This document shows, in pieces, positions 15,563 through 24,865 of a stretch of DNA of 33,936 nucleotides. Source of the DNA: Gaiellasilicea sp035525905 (GTDB lineage Bacteria; Actinomycetota; Thermoleophilia; Gaiellales; Gaiellaceae); NCBI GenBank assembly GCA_035525905.1, contig DATLDK010000010.1, forward strand, positions 1 to 33,936. The letters are read 5' to 3'. The position numbers and the translations under genes are program-made. Within the stretch, counting starts at the first letter, position 1; each line of letters begins with the position of its first letter. The notes beneath the pieces were generated by a model. It had not been told where the DNA came from, searched no databases, and saw only the letters and a program-made list of their open reading frames with translations.

Positions 15563-16525
15563 TCAGCCGGTCCCTACTTTCGTGAGCTCGGCGAGGTAGC
15601 GCCCGGCCTCACGCGCGACCGGGCTCCGCGGCTCATCCGCTCGAGCCAGCCGCAGCTGCCGCTTGGCCTCCTTCACGTCCCGCTGCCAGAGCAGCAGCAC
15701 GCCGAGGTGGAAGCGCACCGTGGCCGCGTGCGGAAACCGGCGTATCACCGGGCCCAGCCGCGAGAAGGCCGCAGCCGGGTTGCTCTTGTCGTAGCGGCCG
15801 ACTGCATCGGCGACCAGGGCGTCGACGTCGTCCGGGGCCAGCCGCAGCGCCTCGGCGAAGACCCGCCGCGCAGACAGCGGGCGACCGAGCCGCTGCAGCG
15901 CCACCCCGTACAGGAGCCGGCCGCGCGGCCCCTGCTGGCGGCGGAGTGACTCCAGCTGCGCGGCCGCGGTCGCCCCCTCGATCGAGAACGTGAAGCTCGG
16001 AACGAAGAGGGGCAGGCCCGGAGCGAAGTCCAGATGGATGAAGTCGTCGGCACGCACTGCATAGGGCGTGTCCGGCTCGACGTCGCGCGCTTCGCGCCAG
16101 GCCGTCAGCGCACCGCCGGTACCGGCCCAGAAGCGCGCCAGCCCCACGTGCAGTTGCACGAGCGCGCTCCGCGGAAAGAGCGCGCCGAGCTGCTCGATCC
16201 GGTCTTTGCTCCCCGGCCACGCAGCGAAGGCCGCTCCGAGCTTCGCCTCGAGCGACCCGAAACGGGCGAAGATCCGGGCGGCTTCCGATTCGCGGCCCGC
16301 ATCGTAGAGCTCGACCGCGCGCCGGAGCTGACGCGCTTCGGCGTCGTCGCGAACACCCAGTGAGAGATCGAGCGGCGGGAACCCCTCCCGAGGCTGCGGC
16401 TGGGATGGTGCCGCCGCGGGGGTGTCGCGCTCGTCGGCGGAGAGGACAGCGGCGCCGACGACGACGGCGGCGGCCACCGCAGCGAGCACGGCAACGAGGA
16501 TGCTCGTGCGGGCGCGGGGCGACAC
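15563..16525 (-). CDS. Membrane-anchored protein with TPR-like helical repeats
   Basis: The 320-residue product has one N-terminal membrane helix (SILVAVLAAVAAAVVVGAAVL) after a short basic tail, then a Pro/Gln/Ala linker and a helical region that looks like tetratricopeptide repeats: RRAVELYDAGRESEAARIFARF, LVQLHVGLARFWAG, LLYGVALQRLGRPLSARRVFAEALRLAPDD and VRFHLGVLLLWQRDVKEAKRQLRLA. Such repeats bind partner proteins, so an extracytoplasmic scaffold is likely, but no partner is known. The start is GTG 16525, ten bases after the glycosyltransferase stop. The next gene downstream is the sigma factor. The repeat assignment is by eye and rests on the spacing of small and aromatic residues. Confidence 0.7.
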   Translation of the reverse strand: MSPRARTSILVAVLAAVAAAVVVGAAVLSADERDTPAAAPSQPQPREGFPPLDLSLGVRDDAEARQLRRAVELYDAGRESEAARIFARFGSLEAKLGAAFAAWPGSKDRIEQLGALFPRSALVQLHVGLARFWAGTGGALTAWREARDVEPDTPYAVRADDFIHLDFAPGLPLFVPSFTFSIEGATAAAQLESLRRQQGPRGRLLYGVALQRLGRPLSARRVFAEALRLAPDDVDALVADAVGRYDKSNPAAAFSRLGPVIRRFPHAATVRFHLGVLLLWQRDVKEAKRQLRLARADEPRSPVAREAGRYLAELTKVGTG

Positions 16526-16535
16526 GCGCGCCAGG

Positions 16536-17678
16536 TTAGCCGCCGGCAAGGTGGAGCTCGACCGCCCCGGCCACCTCTGCCGCGGTCTCCATCTGAGCGA
16601 TCTCCGACGCGATCGAACGCGCGGCTGCCGCGAACGCGGGTTCCTGCAGCACGCGCTCGAGGGCGGCCCGTATGGACTCGGCCGTAACCTCGCCGGGGCG
16701 GAGCACCACCGCTGCGCCCGCCTTCTCTGCACGGGCTGCGTTGTCGAACTGGTCGGCCGCCTGCGGCACGAGCACGAGCGGCAGGCCGTACGCGAGCGCG
16801 CCCAGCGTGGTGCCGGACCCGCCGTGCGATACCACCGCCGCCGCCCGGGGAAGCACATGAGCCTGTGGTACGAACCGCTCCACGCGAACTCGAGGCGGCA
16901 GCGTCCCGAGCACCTGTGGATCGACGTTCCGTCCGACGGTGACGAGGGCGGATCCGTGGCCCGCGAGGCCATCGAGCAGCGGGCGGAAGAGCTCCGGCTG
17001 GTTGTAGATCGTCCCCATCGTCACGTAAACGAGCGGCCGTTCGAGCTCGTCGACCCAGGGCGGCGAAGGTTCTGCGGATTCTGGCGCCGGTCGGAGGTGG
17101 ACGCGCTTGCCGAGCGGCTGCTCCCACGCGAAGCTTGCCGGGGCCAGGTCGACGAACAGGCCGCGAAAGGCGCCGGCGTACGGATCCGGATCGAGCCCTT
17201 CGCTGCGCCACAGAGGCTCTACGTACTCGCGCGCGGCTTCGAGACAGTCGAAGGGAATCATCGCGCCAAACGAGTGGTTCACCGACGGAATGCCGAGCGA
17301 GGCAGCCGCGATCGGTGCGGCGAGATCGCCGCTCTCGTGCACGATCGCTTCCGCGCGGAAGGAGCGCGCGACACGGAGCAGCTCCGGCAGCTTCGCTGGA
17401 GCATGGATCCTGCCGAAGAGCGTCGAGAACTGCTGCGGTCGGCGAGTCTCGGCCGGCAGCGCGAAGATCTTCTCCTGGAACCGCGCCATGCGAGCACGGC
17501 CCTCCTCCTCGGAGAGCCCGGCGCCGAGCAGGAGAAACCCTTCCTCATCGGTACGCGGCCGCCAAGCGGCGGCGGAAGCGAACGCGACGTCGTGCCCGCG
17601 GGCGCGGAGCGCCTGCGCGAGCGGTAAGAGCGGCCGGAAATGACCTTCCGAGGCCGTGCAGCTGAAGAGCACACGCAT
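16536..17678 (-). CDS. GT1-family (MGT-type) glycosyltransferase
   Basis: The 380-residue protein has the GT-B fold of macrolide/UDP-sugar glycosyltransferases. The N-terminus RVLFSCTASEGHFRPLLPLAQALRARGHDV carries the conserved His base after EGH. The C-terminal donor domain has VYVTMGTIYN, then the signature VERFVPQAHVLPRAAAVVSHGGSGTTLGALAYGLPLVLVPQAADQFDNA, with the HGGSGT phosphate-binding loop and the terminal DQ sugar contact. It would transfer a sugar from a nucleotide donor to a small hydrophobic acceptor (antibiotic, lipid or other natural product). No biosynthetic cluster surrounds it, so the acceptor is unknown. The start is ATG 17678, divergent from the rhodanese-ThiF gene with 56 bp between. 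Confidence 0.9.
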   Translation of the reverse strand: MRVLFSCTASEGHFRPLLPLAQALRARGHDVAFASAAAWRPRTDEEGFLLLGAGLSEEEGRARMARFQEKIFALPAETRRPQQFSTLFGRIHAPAKLPELLRVARSFRAEAIVHESGDLAAPIAAASLGIPSVNHSFGAMIPFDCLEAAREYVEPLWRSEGLDPDPYAGAFRGLFVDLAPASFAWEQPLGKRVHLRPAPESAEPSPPWVDELERPLVYVTMGTIYNQPELFRPLLDGLAGHGSALVTVGRNVDPQVLGTLPPRVRVERFVPQAHVLPRAAAVVSHGGSGTTLGALAYGLPLVLVPQAADQFDNAARAEKAGAAVVLRPGEVTAESIRAALERVLQEPAFAAAARSIASEIAQMETAAEVAGAVELHLAGG

Positions 17679-17734
17679 GTCCCGATCATCTCTGCACGGG
17701 AAGAAGCTCGTCGCATCTATCGTTTCCGAAAGAG

Positions 17735-18891
<1,157 letters not shown>

Positions 18892-18895
<4 letters not shown>

Positions 18896-19161
18896 CCAAG
18901 GTTCGAATCCCTCCCACCCTGCGCAACGAGGTCGGCGGCGAGCGCGAGGTGATCGGCGAGGGCGAGACGGTGCGCGAGGTGCTCGAGGACGTCGCAGGGC
19001 GCTACCCCGCGCTCGAGGCGCAGCTCTTCGACGGCGGCTCGCTGGCGCCGTTCGTGAACGTCTATCTCGGCGGCGAGGACGTGCGCACACTCGACGGTCT
19101 CGAGACGCGCGTCAACGGATCTGCGCTGATTCTCCTGCCCGCCATGGCGGGCGGGTGCTGA
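18892..19161 (+). CDS. cysO: CysO-type sulfur carrier protein ending in Gly-Gly-Cys
   Basis: This 89-residue ubiquitin-fold (MoaD/ThiS) protein resembles mycobacterial CysO: RIPPTLRNEVGGEREV at the start, FVNVYLGGEDVRTLDGLET in the middle and ILLPAMAGG near the end. As a thiocarboxylate it donates sulfur to CysM. The unusual point is one encoded Cys after the di-glycine (codons GGC GGG TGC TGA, 19153-19161), so the primary product has the structure of the CysO-Cys adduct and must be trimmed before activation. The JAMM protease two genes downstream is the obvious candidate. ATG 18892 overlaps the upstream stop (ATGA), and the cysM start lies inside this gene's last codons. Confidence 0.9.
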
Positions 19162-20087
19162 CGACCGCCGACTCGCTCCTCGCGCTCGTCGGGAACACAC
19201 CGCTCGTCGAGCTCTCTCGGTTCGTACCGGGACCGGTACGCGTGTTCGCGAAGCTCGAGGGTCACAATCCGACCGGCTCGACGAAGGATCGCGTTGCGAA
19301 GTCGATGATCGAGGCCGCCGAGGCGTCCGGCGAGCTGGAGCCCGGCCGGCGCCTTCTGGAGCCCACGAGTGGCAACACCGGCATCTCGCTCGCACTCGTC
19401 GCGAAGCTCAAGGGCTACCGCCTGACGTGCGTCATGCCCGCGAACGCGACGGAGGAGCGCCGCCGTCTCCTTCGCCTCTACGGCGCGGAGATCGTCGAGT
19501 CCCCCGGCGCCGAGGGCTCGAACGGGGCCGTGCGAATGGCGCTCGATCTCGCGGAGCGCGATCCCTCCTTCTTCATGCCGTTCCAGTACGCCAACGAGGC
19601 CAATCCGCGCGCGCACTACGAAGGCACGGGCGCCGAGATCGCCGAAGCCCTCGAACGCGTCGACGTCGTCGTGGCCGGCCTCGGAACGGGCGGCACGCTG
19701 ATGGGCGTCGGCGCGAGGCTGCGCGAGACCTTCCCCGACGTCGTCGTTGCGGCCGCCGAGCCGCTGCCCGGAGAGGCGGTCATGGGCCTGCGCTCCCTCG
19801 CCGACGGCTATGTGCCGCCGATCCTGGACGTATCCAAGCTCGACCGGAAGCTCCTGGTGTCCAACGAGGAGTCGATCGCCGGCCTGCGGGACCTGCTCGA
19901 CCGCGAAGGCATCTTCGGCGGCGTCTCCGCCGGCGCCGTCGCCCACGTCGCGCGGCGCCTGGCCGGCGAGCTCGACGCCGGCGTCGTCGTCTGCATCCTC
20001 GCCGACGGCGGCTGGAAGTACCTCTCCGCGGACTTCTGGGACGCTCACGACGTCGAGCGCTCGATGGAGCGAACCGTCTGGTGGTGA
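19155..20087 (+). CDS. cysM: CysO-dependent cysteine synthase (O-phosphoserine sulfhydrylase)
   Basis: The 310-residue PLP enzyme (fold type II) should join O-phosphoserine with the CysO thiocarboxylate to give CysO-Cys. Visible features: LVGNTPLVEL, the Schiff-base Lys44 in GSTKDR, TSGNTG (substrate loop), GLGTGGTLMG (phosphate loop) and VSAGAVAHVAR (Ser that contacts the pyridine N). Resemblance to Mycobacterium tuberculosis CysM is close, down to the blocks EPTSGNTGISLA-ARLKGYRL and ADGGWKYLS. Arg213 in GLRSLADGYVPP matches the CysM Arg220 known to select O-phosphoserine over O-acetylserine. GTG 19155 overlaps the cysO 3' end by seven bases, and the stop overlaps the mec start. Confidence 0.92.
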   Translation: MLTTADSLLALVGNTPLVELSRFVPGPVRVFAKLEGHNPTGSTKDRVAKSMIEAAEASGELEPGRRLLEPTSGNTGISLALVAKLKGYRLTCVMPANATEERRRLLRLYGAEIVESPGAEGSNGAVRMALDLAERDPSFFMPFQYANEANPRAHYEGTGAEIAEALERVDVVVAGLGTGGTLMGVGARLRETFPDVVVAAAEPLPGEAVMGLRSLADGYVPPILDVSKLDRKLLVSNEESIAGLRDLLDREGIFGGVSAGAVAHVARRLAGELDAGVVVCILADGGWKYLSADFWDAHDVERSMERTVWW

Positions 20088-20455
20088 TCCCACCGGACGT
20101 GCGGGCCGAGCTGCGCGCGCATGCGGAGGAGGAGGCGCCGAACGAGGCTTGCGGGGTGGTCGTGCTCAAGGGCGGCGTCGCCGAGCGCTACGTTCGCGGG
20201 CGCAACACCGCAGCCTCGCCGTACCGCTTCGAGCTCGAGGTGCCGCCCGACACGTGGTTTCTCGAGGACGACGGCTACGAGCTCGCCGTCTTCCACTCGC
20301 ACCTCTCCTCCCCGCCGCGCCCGTCGCGCACCGACGTCGAGAACATCGGTCTCTGGCACGGCAAGCCCTACCTGATCCTGTCGCTCGCGGCCGATTCACT
20401 CGCCGGCTGGACGATCCAGGAAGACGGGATCCAGCCGCTCGCGGTCGTCGAGTGA
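20084..20455 (+). CDS. mec: Mec-type JAMM metalloprotease
   Basis: This 123-residue zinc isopeptidase-like protein should cut the Gly-Cys bond of CysO-Cys, releasing cysteine and regenerating the Gly-Gly end. The JAMM signature is complete: Glu21 in PNEACG, then His71-Ser-His73, seven residues, Ser81-x2-Asp84 in HSHLSSPPRPSRTD. The length and the AVFHSHLSSPPRPS block match Mec (Rv1334-like) proteins. Given the cysteine encoded at the CysO C-terminus, it may also process the precursor. Start GTG 20084 overlaps the cysM stop (GTGA); GTG 20081 directly before it is equally possible and would add one residue. Confidence 0.92.
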   Translation: MIPPDVRAELRAHAEEEAPNEACGVVVLKGGVAERYVRGRNTAASPYRFELEVPPDTWFLEDDGYELAVFHSHLSSPPRPSRTDVENIGLWHGKPYLILSLAADSLAGWTIQEDGIQPLAVVE

Positions 20456-20459
20456 GCGC

Positions 20460-21020
20460 GTGAAGGTCTCCGAGCTCCAGCCGGGGCTGTGGCGGTGGAC
20501 GGGAGCCCACCCGGCCTGGCACGAGGGCGCCGACTGGGGGCAGGACGTCGGCTGCGTCTATTACGAGGCTGCGGACGCAACGGTGCTGATCGACCCGCTG
20601 GTGCCGCCTGAGCGCGAGCGGTTCTTCGAGGCGCTCGACCGCGACGTTCGGCGGCGCGGACTGCCCGTCGCGATCCTGCTCACGGTGCCCTGGCACGCCC
20701 GCAGTAGCGCCGAGCTCGCCGAGCGGTACGAGACGGCGAGCACCATCCCCGCAGGAGTGGAGCCGTTCGCGCTCCCCGACGTCGAGGAGACCGTGTGGTG
20801 GCTACGCGAGGCTGCGACGCTCGTCTTCGGGGACAGCATCGTCGGCAACGGACGGCTGTCCCTCTGCCCGGACACGTGGGTCAAGGGCGAGCGTCGAGCT
20901 GCGCTTCGGAGCTCTCTGCTGCCGCTGCTCGACCTGCCGGTCGAGCGCGTCCTCGCGTCGCACGGAGACCCGGTGCTGGCGGACGGCCGCGCCGCCCTGG
21001 AGCGCGCTCTCAGCGCCTGA
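20460..21020 (+). CDS. Metallo-beta-lactamase-fold protein without the metal motif
   Basis: The 186-residue protein reads like a shortened metallo-beta-lactamase fold: LQPGLWRWTG, CVYYEAADATVLIDPLVPP (strand leading to the first loop), AILLTVPWHARSSAELAERY where active members have THxHxDH, then LVFGDSIVGNG and a terminal VLASHGDPVLADG like the last metal His region. The key His/Asp cluster is replaced (VPWHARSS), so hydrolase activity is doubtful; it may bind a ligand or partner. GTG 20460 lies four bases after the mec stop, so it is the fifth gene of the cysteine operon. Its 3' end overlaps xylB tail to tail by 11 bp. The link to cysteine synthesis is inferred from position only. Confidence 0.75.
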   Translation: MKVSELQPGLWRWTGAHPAWHEGADWGQDVGCVYYEAADATVLIDPLVPPERERFFEALDRDVRRRGLPVAILLTVPWHARSSAELAERYETASTIPAGVEPFALPDVEETVWWLREAATLVFGDSIVGNGRLSLCPDTWVKGERRAALRSSLLPLLDLPVERVLASHGDPVLADGRAALERALSA

Positions 21021-22407
21021 CGGCCTGCAGCGCCGGATAGAGCTGCCGGTAGCGGCCGTACGCGTCCTCGTAAACGCCGGACCAGGCGGCCTCGGGCTCG
21101 ACGGTCTCGCGCACCCGGACGCAGGCGGCCACCGCCTCCTCCGCCGATGAGAAGACACCTGCTTCGACGCCGCCGAGTAGCGCCGCGCCGAAGGCAGCGC
21201 CCTCCTCCACTGCCGTTCGCTCGAGCGGCAGCCCGAGCACGGACGCGACGATGCGTAGCCAGAGCTCGCTGCGTGCGCCACCGCCCGAGACGCGGGCGGC
21301 AGCAGGCTCGACGCCGAGCTCGACGAGCAGTTGGAGCGAGTCCCGCAGGCCGAAGGCGACGCCTTCCAGGACCGCACGGACGAGTGCGCCGCGCCCGTGA
21401 TGCAGCGCGAGGCCGGTGAACGCGCCCCGCGCATCGGGGTCTGCGTGGGGCGTGCGCTCACCCGCGAGGTACGGAGCGAACAGCACGCCCTCCGCCCCTG
21501 CGGGCATCTGGGCCCCGTCCGCGAGCAGCTCCTCATAGCCCGCCCCCAGCGCGTCCCGCAGCCAGCGGAGCGAGCCCGCCGCCGACAGCATCACGCCCAT
21601 CGCATGCCAGGTGTCCGGCACGGCGTGGCAGAACGCATGAACACGTGCCTGCGGGTCCGCGGCGAACTCGGGCAGCGCTGCGAACACCACTCCCGACGTA
21701 CCGAGGACGACCGACAGCCGCCCCGGCCGGTCGATGCCGACACCCAAAGCGCCCGCGGCCTGGTCGCCCGCGCCGCCGATGGCCGTGCTCTCGTGCGCGG
21801 CGGGCAGCCACTCGTGCGGCAGCTCCAGGAGCTCGAGGACCTCGTTGCTCCACCGCCTTCGCGCCACGTCGAAGAGGAGAGTTCCGGAGGCGTCCGCAGC
21901 ATCGATCGCACGCTCTCCGCCCAACCGGAAGCGGACGTAGTCCTTGGGGAGCAGGACATGCGCGATCCGGGCGTAGACGTCCGGCTCGTGCCGGCGCAGC
22001 CAGAGCAGCTTCGGCGCGGTGAAACCCGTGAGCGCGCGGTTGCCGGTCAGCTCGATCAGACGGCTGAGACCGACGCGCTCCTCGATCTCCGCACACTCCG
22101 CGGCGGTCCGCTGGTCGTTCCAGAGGATCGCGGGCCGCAGCACGGCGTCGTCCGCTCCGAGAGCCACCAGGCCGTGCATCTGACCCGAATAGCCGAGCGG
22201 ATCGCCCGCGGCCCAGCCAAGCTCGCGCAGGGCTACCTCGCTGGCCCGCCACCAGTCCTCGGGGTCCTGCTCGGCCCACCCCGCCTGTGGCGTCGAGAGC
22301 GGGTACTCGTGCTCGGCCCGGGCCAGCACCTCTCCCGCCGGTGAGATCGAGATCGCCTTGACGCCGGTCGTCCCGACGTCCAGTCCGGTGAGCCTCGTCT
22401 CGGTCAG
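21010..22407 (-). CDS. xylB: Xylulokinase, FGGY family, apparent CTG start
   Basis: The enzyme phosphorylates D-xylulose to xylulose 5-phosphate. FGGY features: GLDVGTTGVKAISISP (N-terminal ATP loop), SGQMHGLVAL (XylB substrate motif), ILWNDQRT, GGAGDQAAGALG with the catalytic Asp, AFCHAVPDTWHAMGVMLSAAGSLRWLRD, FAPYLAGERTPHADP and RVSGGGARSELW (second ATP region). Length (465) fits xylulokinases. No ATG, GTG or TTG lies between the upstream frame and the conserved first strand; the best start is CTG 22407, whose CTGA overlaps the TGA of the oxidoreductase gene. The next GTG is at EVLARA, which would delete the ATP loop. Confidence 0.9.
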   Translation of the reverse strand: MTETRLTGLDVGTTGVKAISISPAGEVLARAEHEYPLSTPQAGWAEQDPEDWWRASEVALRELGWAAGDPLGYSGQMHGLVALGADDAVLRPAILWNDQRTAAECAEIEERVGLSRLIELTGNRALTGFTAPKLLWLRRHEPDVYARIAHVLLPKDYVRFRLGGERAIDAADASGTLLFDVARRRWSNEVLELLELPHEWLPAAHESTAIGGAGDQAAGALGVGIDRPGRLSVVLGTSGVVFAALPEFAADPQARVHAFCHAVPDTWHAMGVMLSAAGSLRWLRDALGAGYEELLADGAQMPAGAEGVLFAPYLAGERTPHADPDARGAFTGLALHHGRGALVRAVLEGVAFGLRDSLQLLVELGVEPAAARVSGGGARSELWLRIVASVLGLPLERTAVEEGAAFGAALLGGVEAGVFSSAEEAVAACVRVRETVEPEAAWSGVYEDAYGRYRQLYPALQAVRR

Positions 22408-23351
22408 AGCTGAACGGCTTCGCCGGACTCGGCCGAGCGATACAGCGACTCGATCACGCGCGCCTGCGCGAGCGCGTCTGCCCGGCCGAGCAACGTCTCC
22501 CCCTCGCCCGCGACCGCTGCCGCGAGATTCGAGAGCTCGAGCGCGTAGGGGTCGGCCTCCGGTACGTCGACCACCTCCCCGTTGACGAGCACCCGGCCGC
22601 CCCAATCCGCGCGCCACGGCGCCTCTAAAACGAGCGTTCCACCCTCGCCGGTCGCCTCCAGTCGCTGCCTCTCCGGCAGGGTGAACGACGCGTCGAACTG
22701 GCCGACGACGTCATTCGGGAAGCGCAGCGTGCCGTAAAAGTCGACGTCGACCCCGGTAGGGCCGACCACCTGCTCCCCGTAGACACGCTCCGGCTCGCCG
22801 CCGAGCAGCCTGGCGCCGCTGATGCAGTAGCAACCGACGTCCATCAACGCACCGCCGTCGAGACCGGGCGCCATGCGGATGTTCTCCAGGTCGAGCAACG
22901 GGAAGCTGAAGGTCGTACGGATGTGGCGGAGCCGGCCGATGGCGCCGCCCTCCACGAGCGACCGCGCCAGAGCGGCCTGCGGGTGATGCCGCCACATGAA
23001 GGCCTCCATCACGATCACACCGGCCCGGTCGGCGGCGTCCCACGCCTCTTCCACCTCGGCCGACCGGCGCGAGTACGGCTTCTCCACGAGCACGTGCTTT
23101 CCGGCGTCGATCGCCTTCAGCGTCCACTCGTGGTGCATGCCGTTCGGCAGCGAGATGTAGACGGCGTCGACCCCTTCGTCGGCGAGCAGCTCGTCGTAGC
23201 TGCCGTGCGAGCGTTCGATCCCGTTCTCGGTGGCGTACGCCTGCGCCCGCGCGGCATCGCGGCTCGCGACGGCGACGATCTCCACTTCCGGCGGTGGCGC
23301 CTTGAGCAGCGCTCCGTTGATCTTCGCGGTGGACACGAGCCCGAGCCTCAT
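22404..23351 (-). CDS. Gfo/Idh/MocA-family oxidoreductase
   Basis: The 315-residue NAD(P)-dependent sugar or cyclitol dehydrogenase has an N-terminal Rossmann fold (RLGLVSTAKINGALLKA, VAVASRD) and the family motif VLVEKPYSR, whose Lys is catalytic. The C-terminal half has MEAFMWRHHPQ and DVGCYCISGARLLGGEP, typical of the xylose/trans-dihydrodiol dehydrogenase branch. It may oxidise a pentose or related sugar that feeds the locus. ATG 23351 overlaps the stop of the GlcG-like gene (ATGA), and its own stop overlaps the CTG start of xylB, so the three genes form one transcript. Confidence 0.9.
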   Translation of the reverse strand: MRLGLVSTAKINGALLKAPPPEVEIVAVASRDAARAQAYATENGIERSHGSYDELLADEGVDAVYISLPNGMHHEWTLKAIDAGKHVLVEKPYSRRSAEVEEAWDAADRAGVIVMEAFMWRHHPQAALARSLVEGGAIGRLRHIRTTFSFPLLDLENIRMAPGLDGGALMDVGCYCISGARLLGGEPERVYGEQVVGPTGVDVDFYGTLRFPNDVVGQFDASFTLPERQRLEATGEGGTLVLEAPWRADWGGRVLVNGEVVDVPEADPYALELSNLAAAVAGEGETLLGRADALAQARVIESLYRSAESGEAVQL

Positions 23352-23740
23352 CGCGACTCCAACCCCGCCGCCGCGAGCGCCTGGCGCGCCAGCGCGTCGT
23401 CCTCGGCACCGGGCAACCCGCTGACACCGACCGCTCCTACCCGCTCCGCACCGTCGAACGCCGCGACGCCGCCGAGGAAGAACGTGAAGAACGGGTCGAA
23501 GCTCGCGAGCTCCGCCGCTTCCCCGCCGACCTTCTCGGCGAGTGCGCGAGTGGAAACGGCGTCGCTGCGCGCCGCGGTATACGCCTTGCGCTGCGCGTTC
23601 AGCCGCGTGTCGGGCGCGGCGCCGTCCATTGTGGCCGCTGCGACCAGCTCGCCATGCGTGTCGGCGACGAATACGGACAGCGGCGTCGGCGCCTCCCCGA
23701 GCGCCGTCTGAACGATCGTCTGTGCCTGCTCGAGCCTCAC
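23348..23740 (-). CDS. GlcG/HbpS-family protein (DUF336)
   Basis: The 130-residue protein matches the GlcG/HbpS pattern: a long first helix (RLEQAQTIVQTAL), FVADTHGELVAAATMDGAAPDTRLNAQRKAYTAA, then FLGGVAAFDGAERVGAVGVSGLPGAEDDALARQAL. Characterised members bind haem or cofactors (HbpS) or are encoded with sugar or glycolate oxidation enzymes (GlcG); the biochemical role is often unknown. It heads the oxidoreductase-xylB unit with an ATGA overlap to the next gene. Start GTG 23740 faces the divergent Gfo/Idh gene with only 23 bp between, which leaves little room for two separate promoters. Confidence 0.87.
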   Translation of the reverse strand: MRLEQAQTIVQTALGEAPTPLSVFVADTHGELVAAATMDGAAPDTRLNAQRKAYTAARSDAVSTRALAEKVGGEAAELASFDPFFTFFLGGVAAFDGAERVGAVGVSGLPGAEDDALARQALAAAGLESR

Positions 23741-23763
23741 CGTGACACACTACGCGACGGCAG

Positions 23764-24861
23764 ATGGCGGATGAAATCGGGATCGGGATGCTCGGCTACG
23801 CCTTCATGGGCAAGGCACATTCGCGCGCATTCCGGGAGGTTGCCCGCCTCGACCCGCCGCTGCAGCCTCGCCTCGTCTCGCTGGCAGGACGCGACGAGAG
23901 CGCCGTCAAGGAGGCCGCAGCGCGGTACGGCTACGAGGGCTGGACGACCGACTGGCGGGACCTCGTCGCCGATCCTGCGATCGGCCTCTTCGACAATGGC
24001 GGCCCCAACTCGCTCCACGCAGAGCCGACGATCGCCGCCGCGGAAGCGGGAAAGCACGTCCTCTGCGAGAAGCCTCTCGGACGCGATCCGGCGGAGAGCT
24101 ACGAGATCTGGCAGCGCGTCGCCGCCACCGGCGTCAAGCATCTGTGCGGCTTCAACTACCGCTTCGTGCCCGCCGTGCGGCTCGCGCGCGAGCTGATCGA
24201 GGCCGGTGAGGTGGGTGAGATCCGCCACTTCCGCGCCCGCTACCTCCAGGACTGGGGCGACGATCCCACGCTCGACACGTGGCGGTTCCACCCCGACGAG
24301 TCCGGCTCGGGCGCGCTCGGAGACCTCGGCACCCATGTGGTCGATCTCGCACGGTTCCTCGTCGGTGAGATCGCGACCGTCTCCGGATTGATCCGCACCT
24401 TCCTCCCCGGCCGGCAGGTCGACGACGCGCTCGAAGCCGCAGTCGAGTTCGAGGCCGGGGCAATCGGCACGATCGAGGCGACGAGGCTCGCCCTTGGCCG
24501 GCGGAATGCGCTGCAGTGGGAGATCAACGGCTCCAAGGGGTCACTCGCCTTCGACATGGAGCGATTCACCGACCTCCAGGTGTTCCGGGCGGACGGCGAC
24601 CGTGCCCGAGGCTTCAAGTCGGTGATGGTCTCGGAGGCCGACCATCCATTCGCCGAGCACTGGTGGCCCCCCGGGCACGTGGTCGGTTGGGGGGACACGT
24701 TCACGCACGAGACGCTTCACCTACTGCGTGCGATCGCGAACGACACCGACGTCGCGCCGTACGGGGCCACCTTCGAGGACGGCTACCGCGCCGACGAGGT
24801 CTGCGCCGCGATCGTGCGATCGAGCGAGACCGGCAGCCGCGTAACGGTGCCCTACCGCTAG
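23764..24861 (+). CDS. Gfo/Idh/MocA-family oxidoreductase, second copy
   Basis: The 365-residue enzyme has the Rossmann start IGIGMLGYAFMGKAHSRAFRE, VSLAGRD, the catalytic motif VLCEKPLGRDP, GFNYRFVPAVRLARELIEAGEVGEIRHFRARYLQDW and GDLGTHVVDLARFLVGE (His in the substrate pocket). The layout is that of inositol 2-dehydrogenase and related sugar dehydrogenases, a different branch from the 22404-23351 copy. It would reversibly oxidise a sugar or cyclitol with NAD(P). It runs divergently from the GlcG-xylB unit and toward the permease gene; stops of the two are four bases apart. ATG 23764 (MADEIGIGMLG) is the natural start. Substrate unknown. Confidence 0.9.
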   Translation: MADEIGIGMLGYAFMGKAHSRAFREVARLDPPLQPRLVSLAGRDESAVKEAAARYGYEGWTTDWRDLVADPAIGLFDNGGPNSLHAEPTIAAAEAGKHVLCEKPLGRDPAESYEIWQRVAATGVKHLCGFNYRFVPAVRLARELIEAGEVGEIRHFRARYLQDWGDDPTLDTWRFHPDESGSGALGDLGTHVVDLARFLVGEIATVSGLIRTFLPGRQVDDALEAAVEFEAGAIGTIEATRLALGRRNALQWEINGSKGSLAFDMERFTDLQVFRADGDRARGFKSVMVSEADHPFAEHWWPPGHVVGWGDTFTHETLHLLRAIANDTDVAPYGATFEDGYRADEVCAAIVRSSETGSRVTVPYR

Positions 24862-24865
24862 ACGA

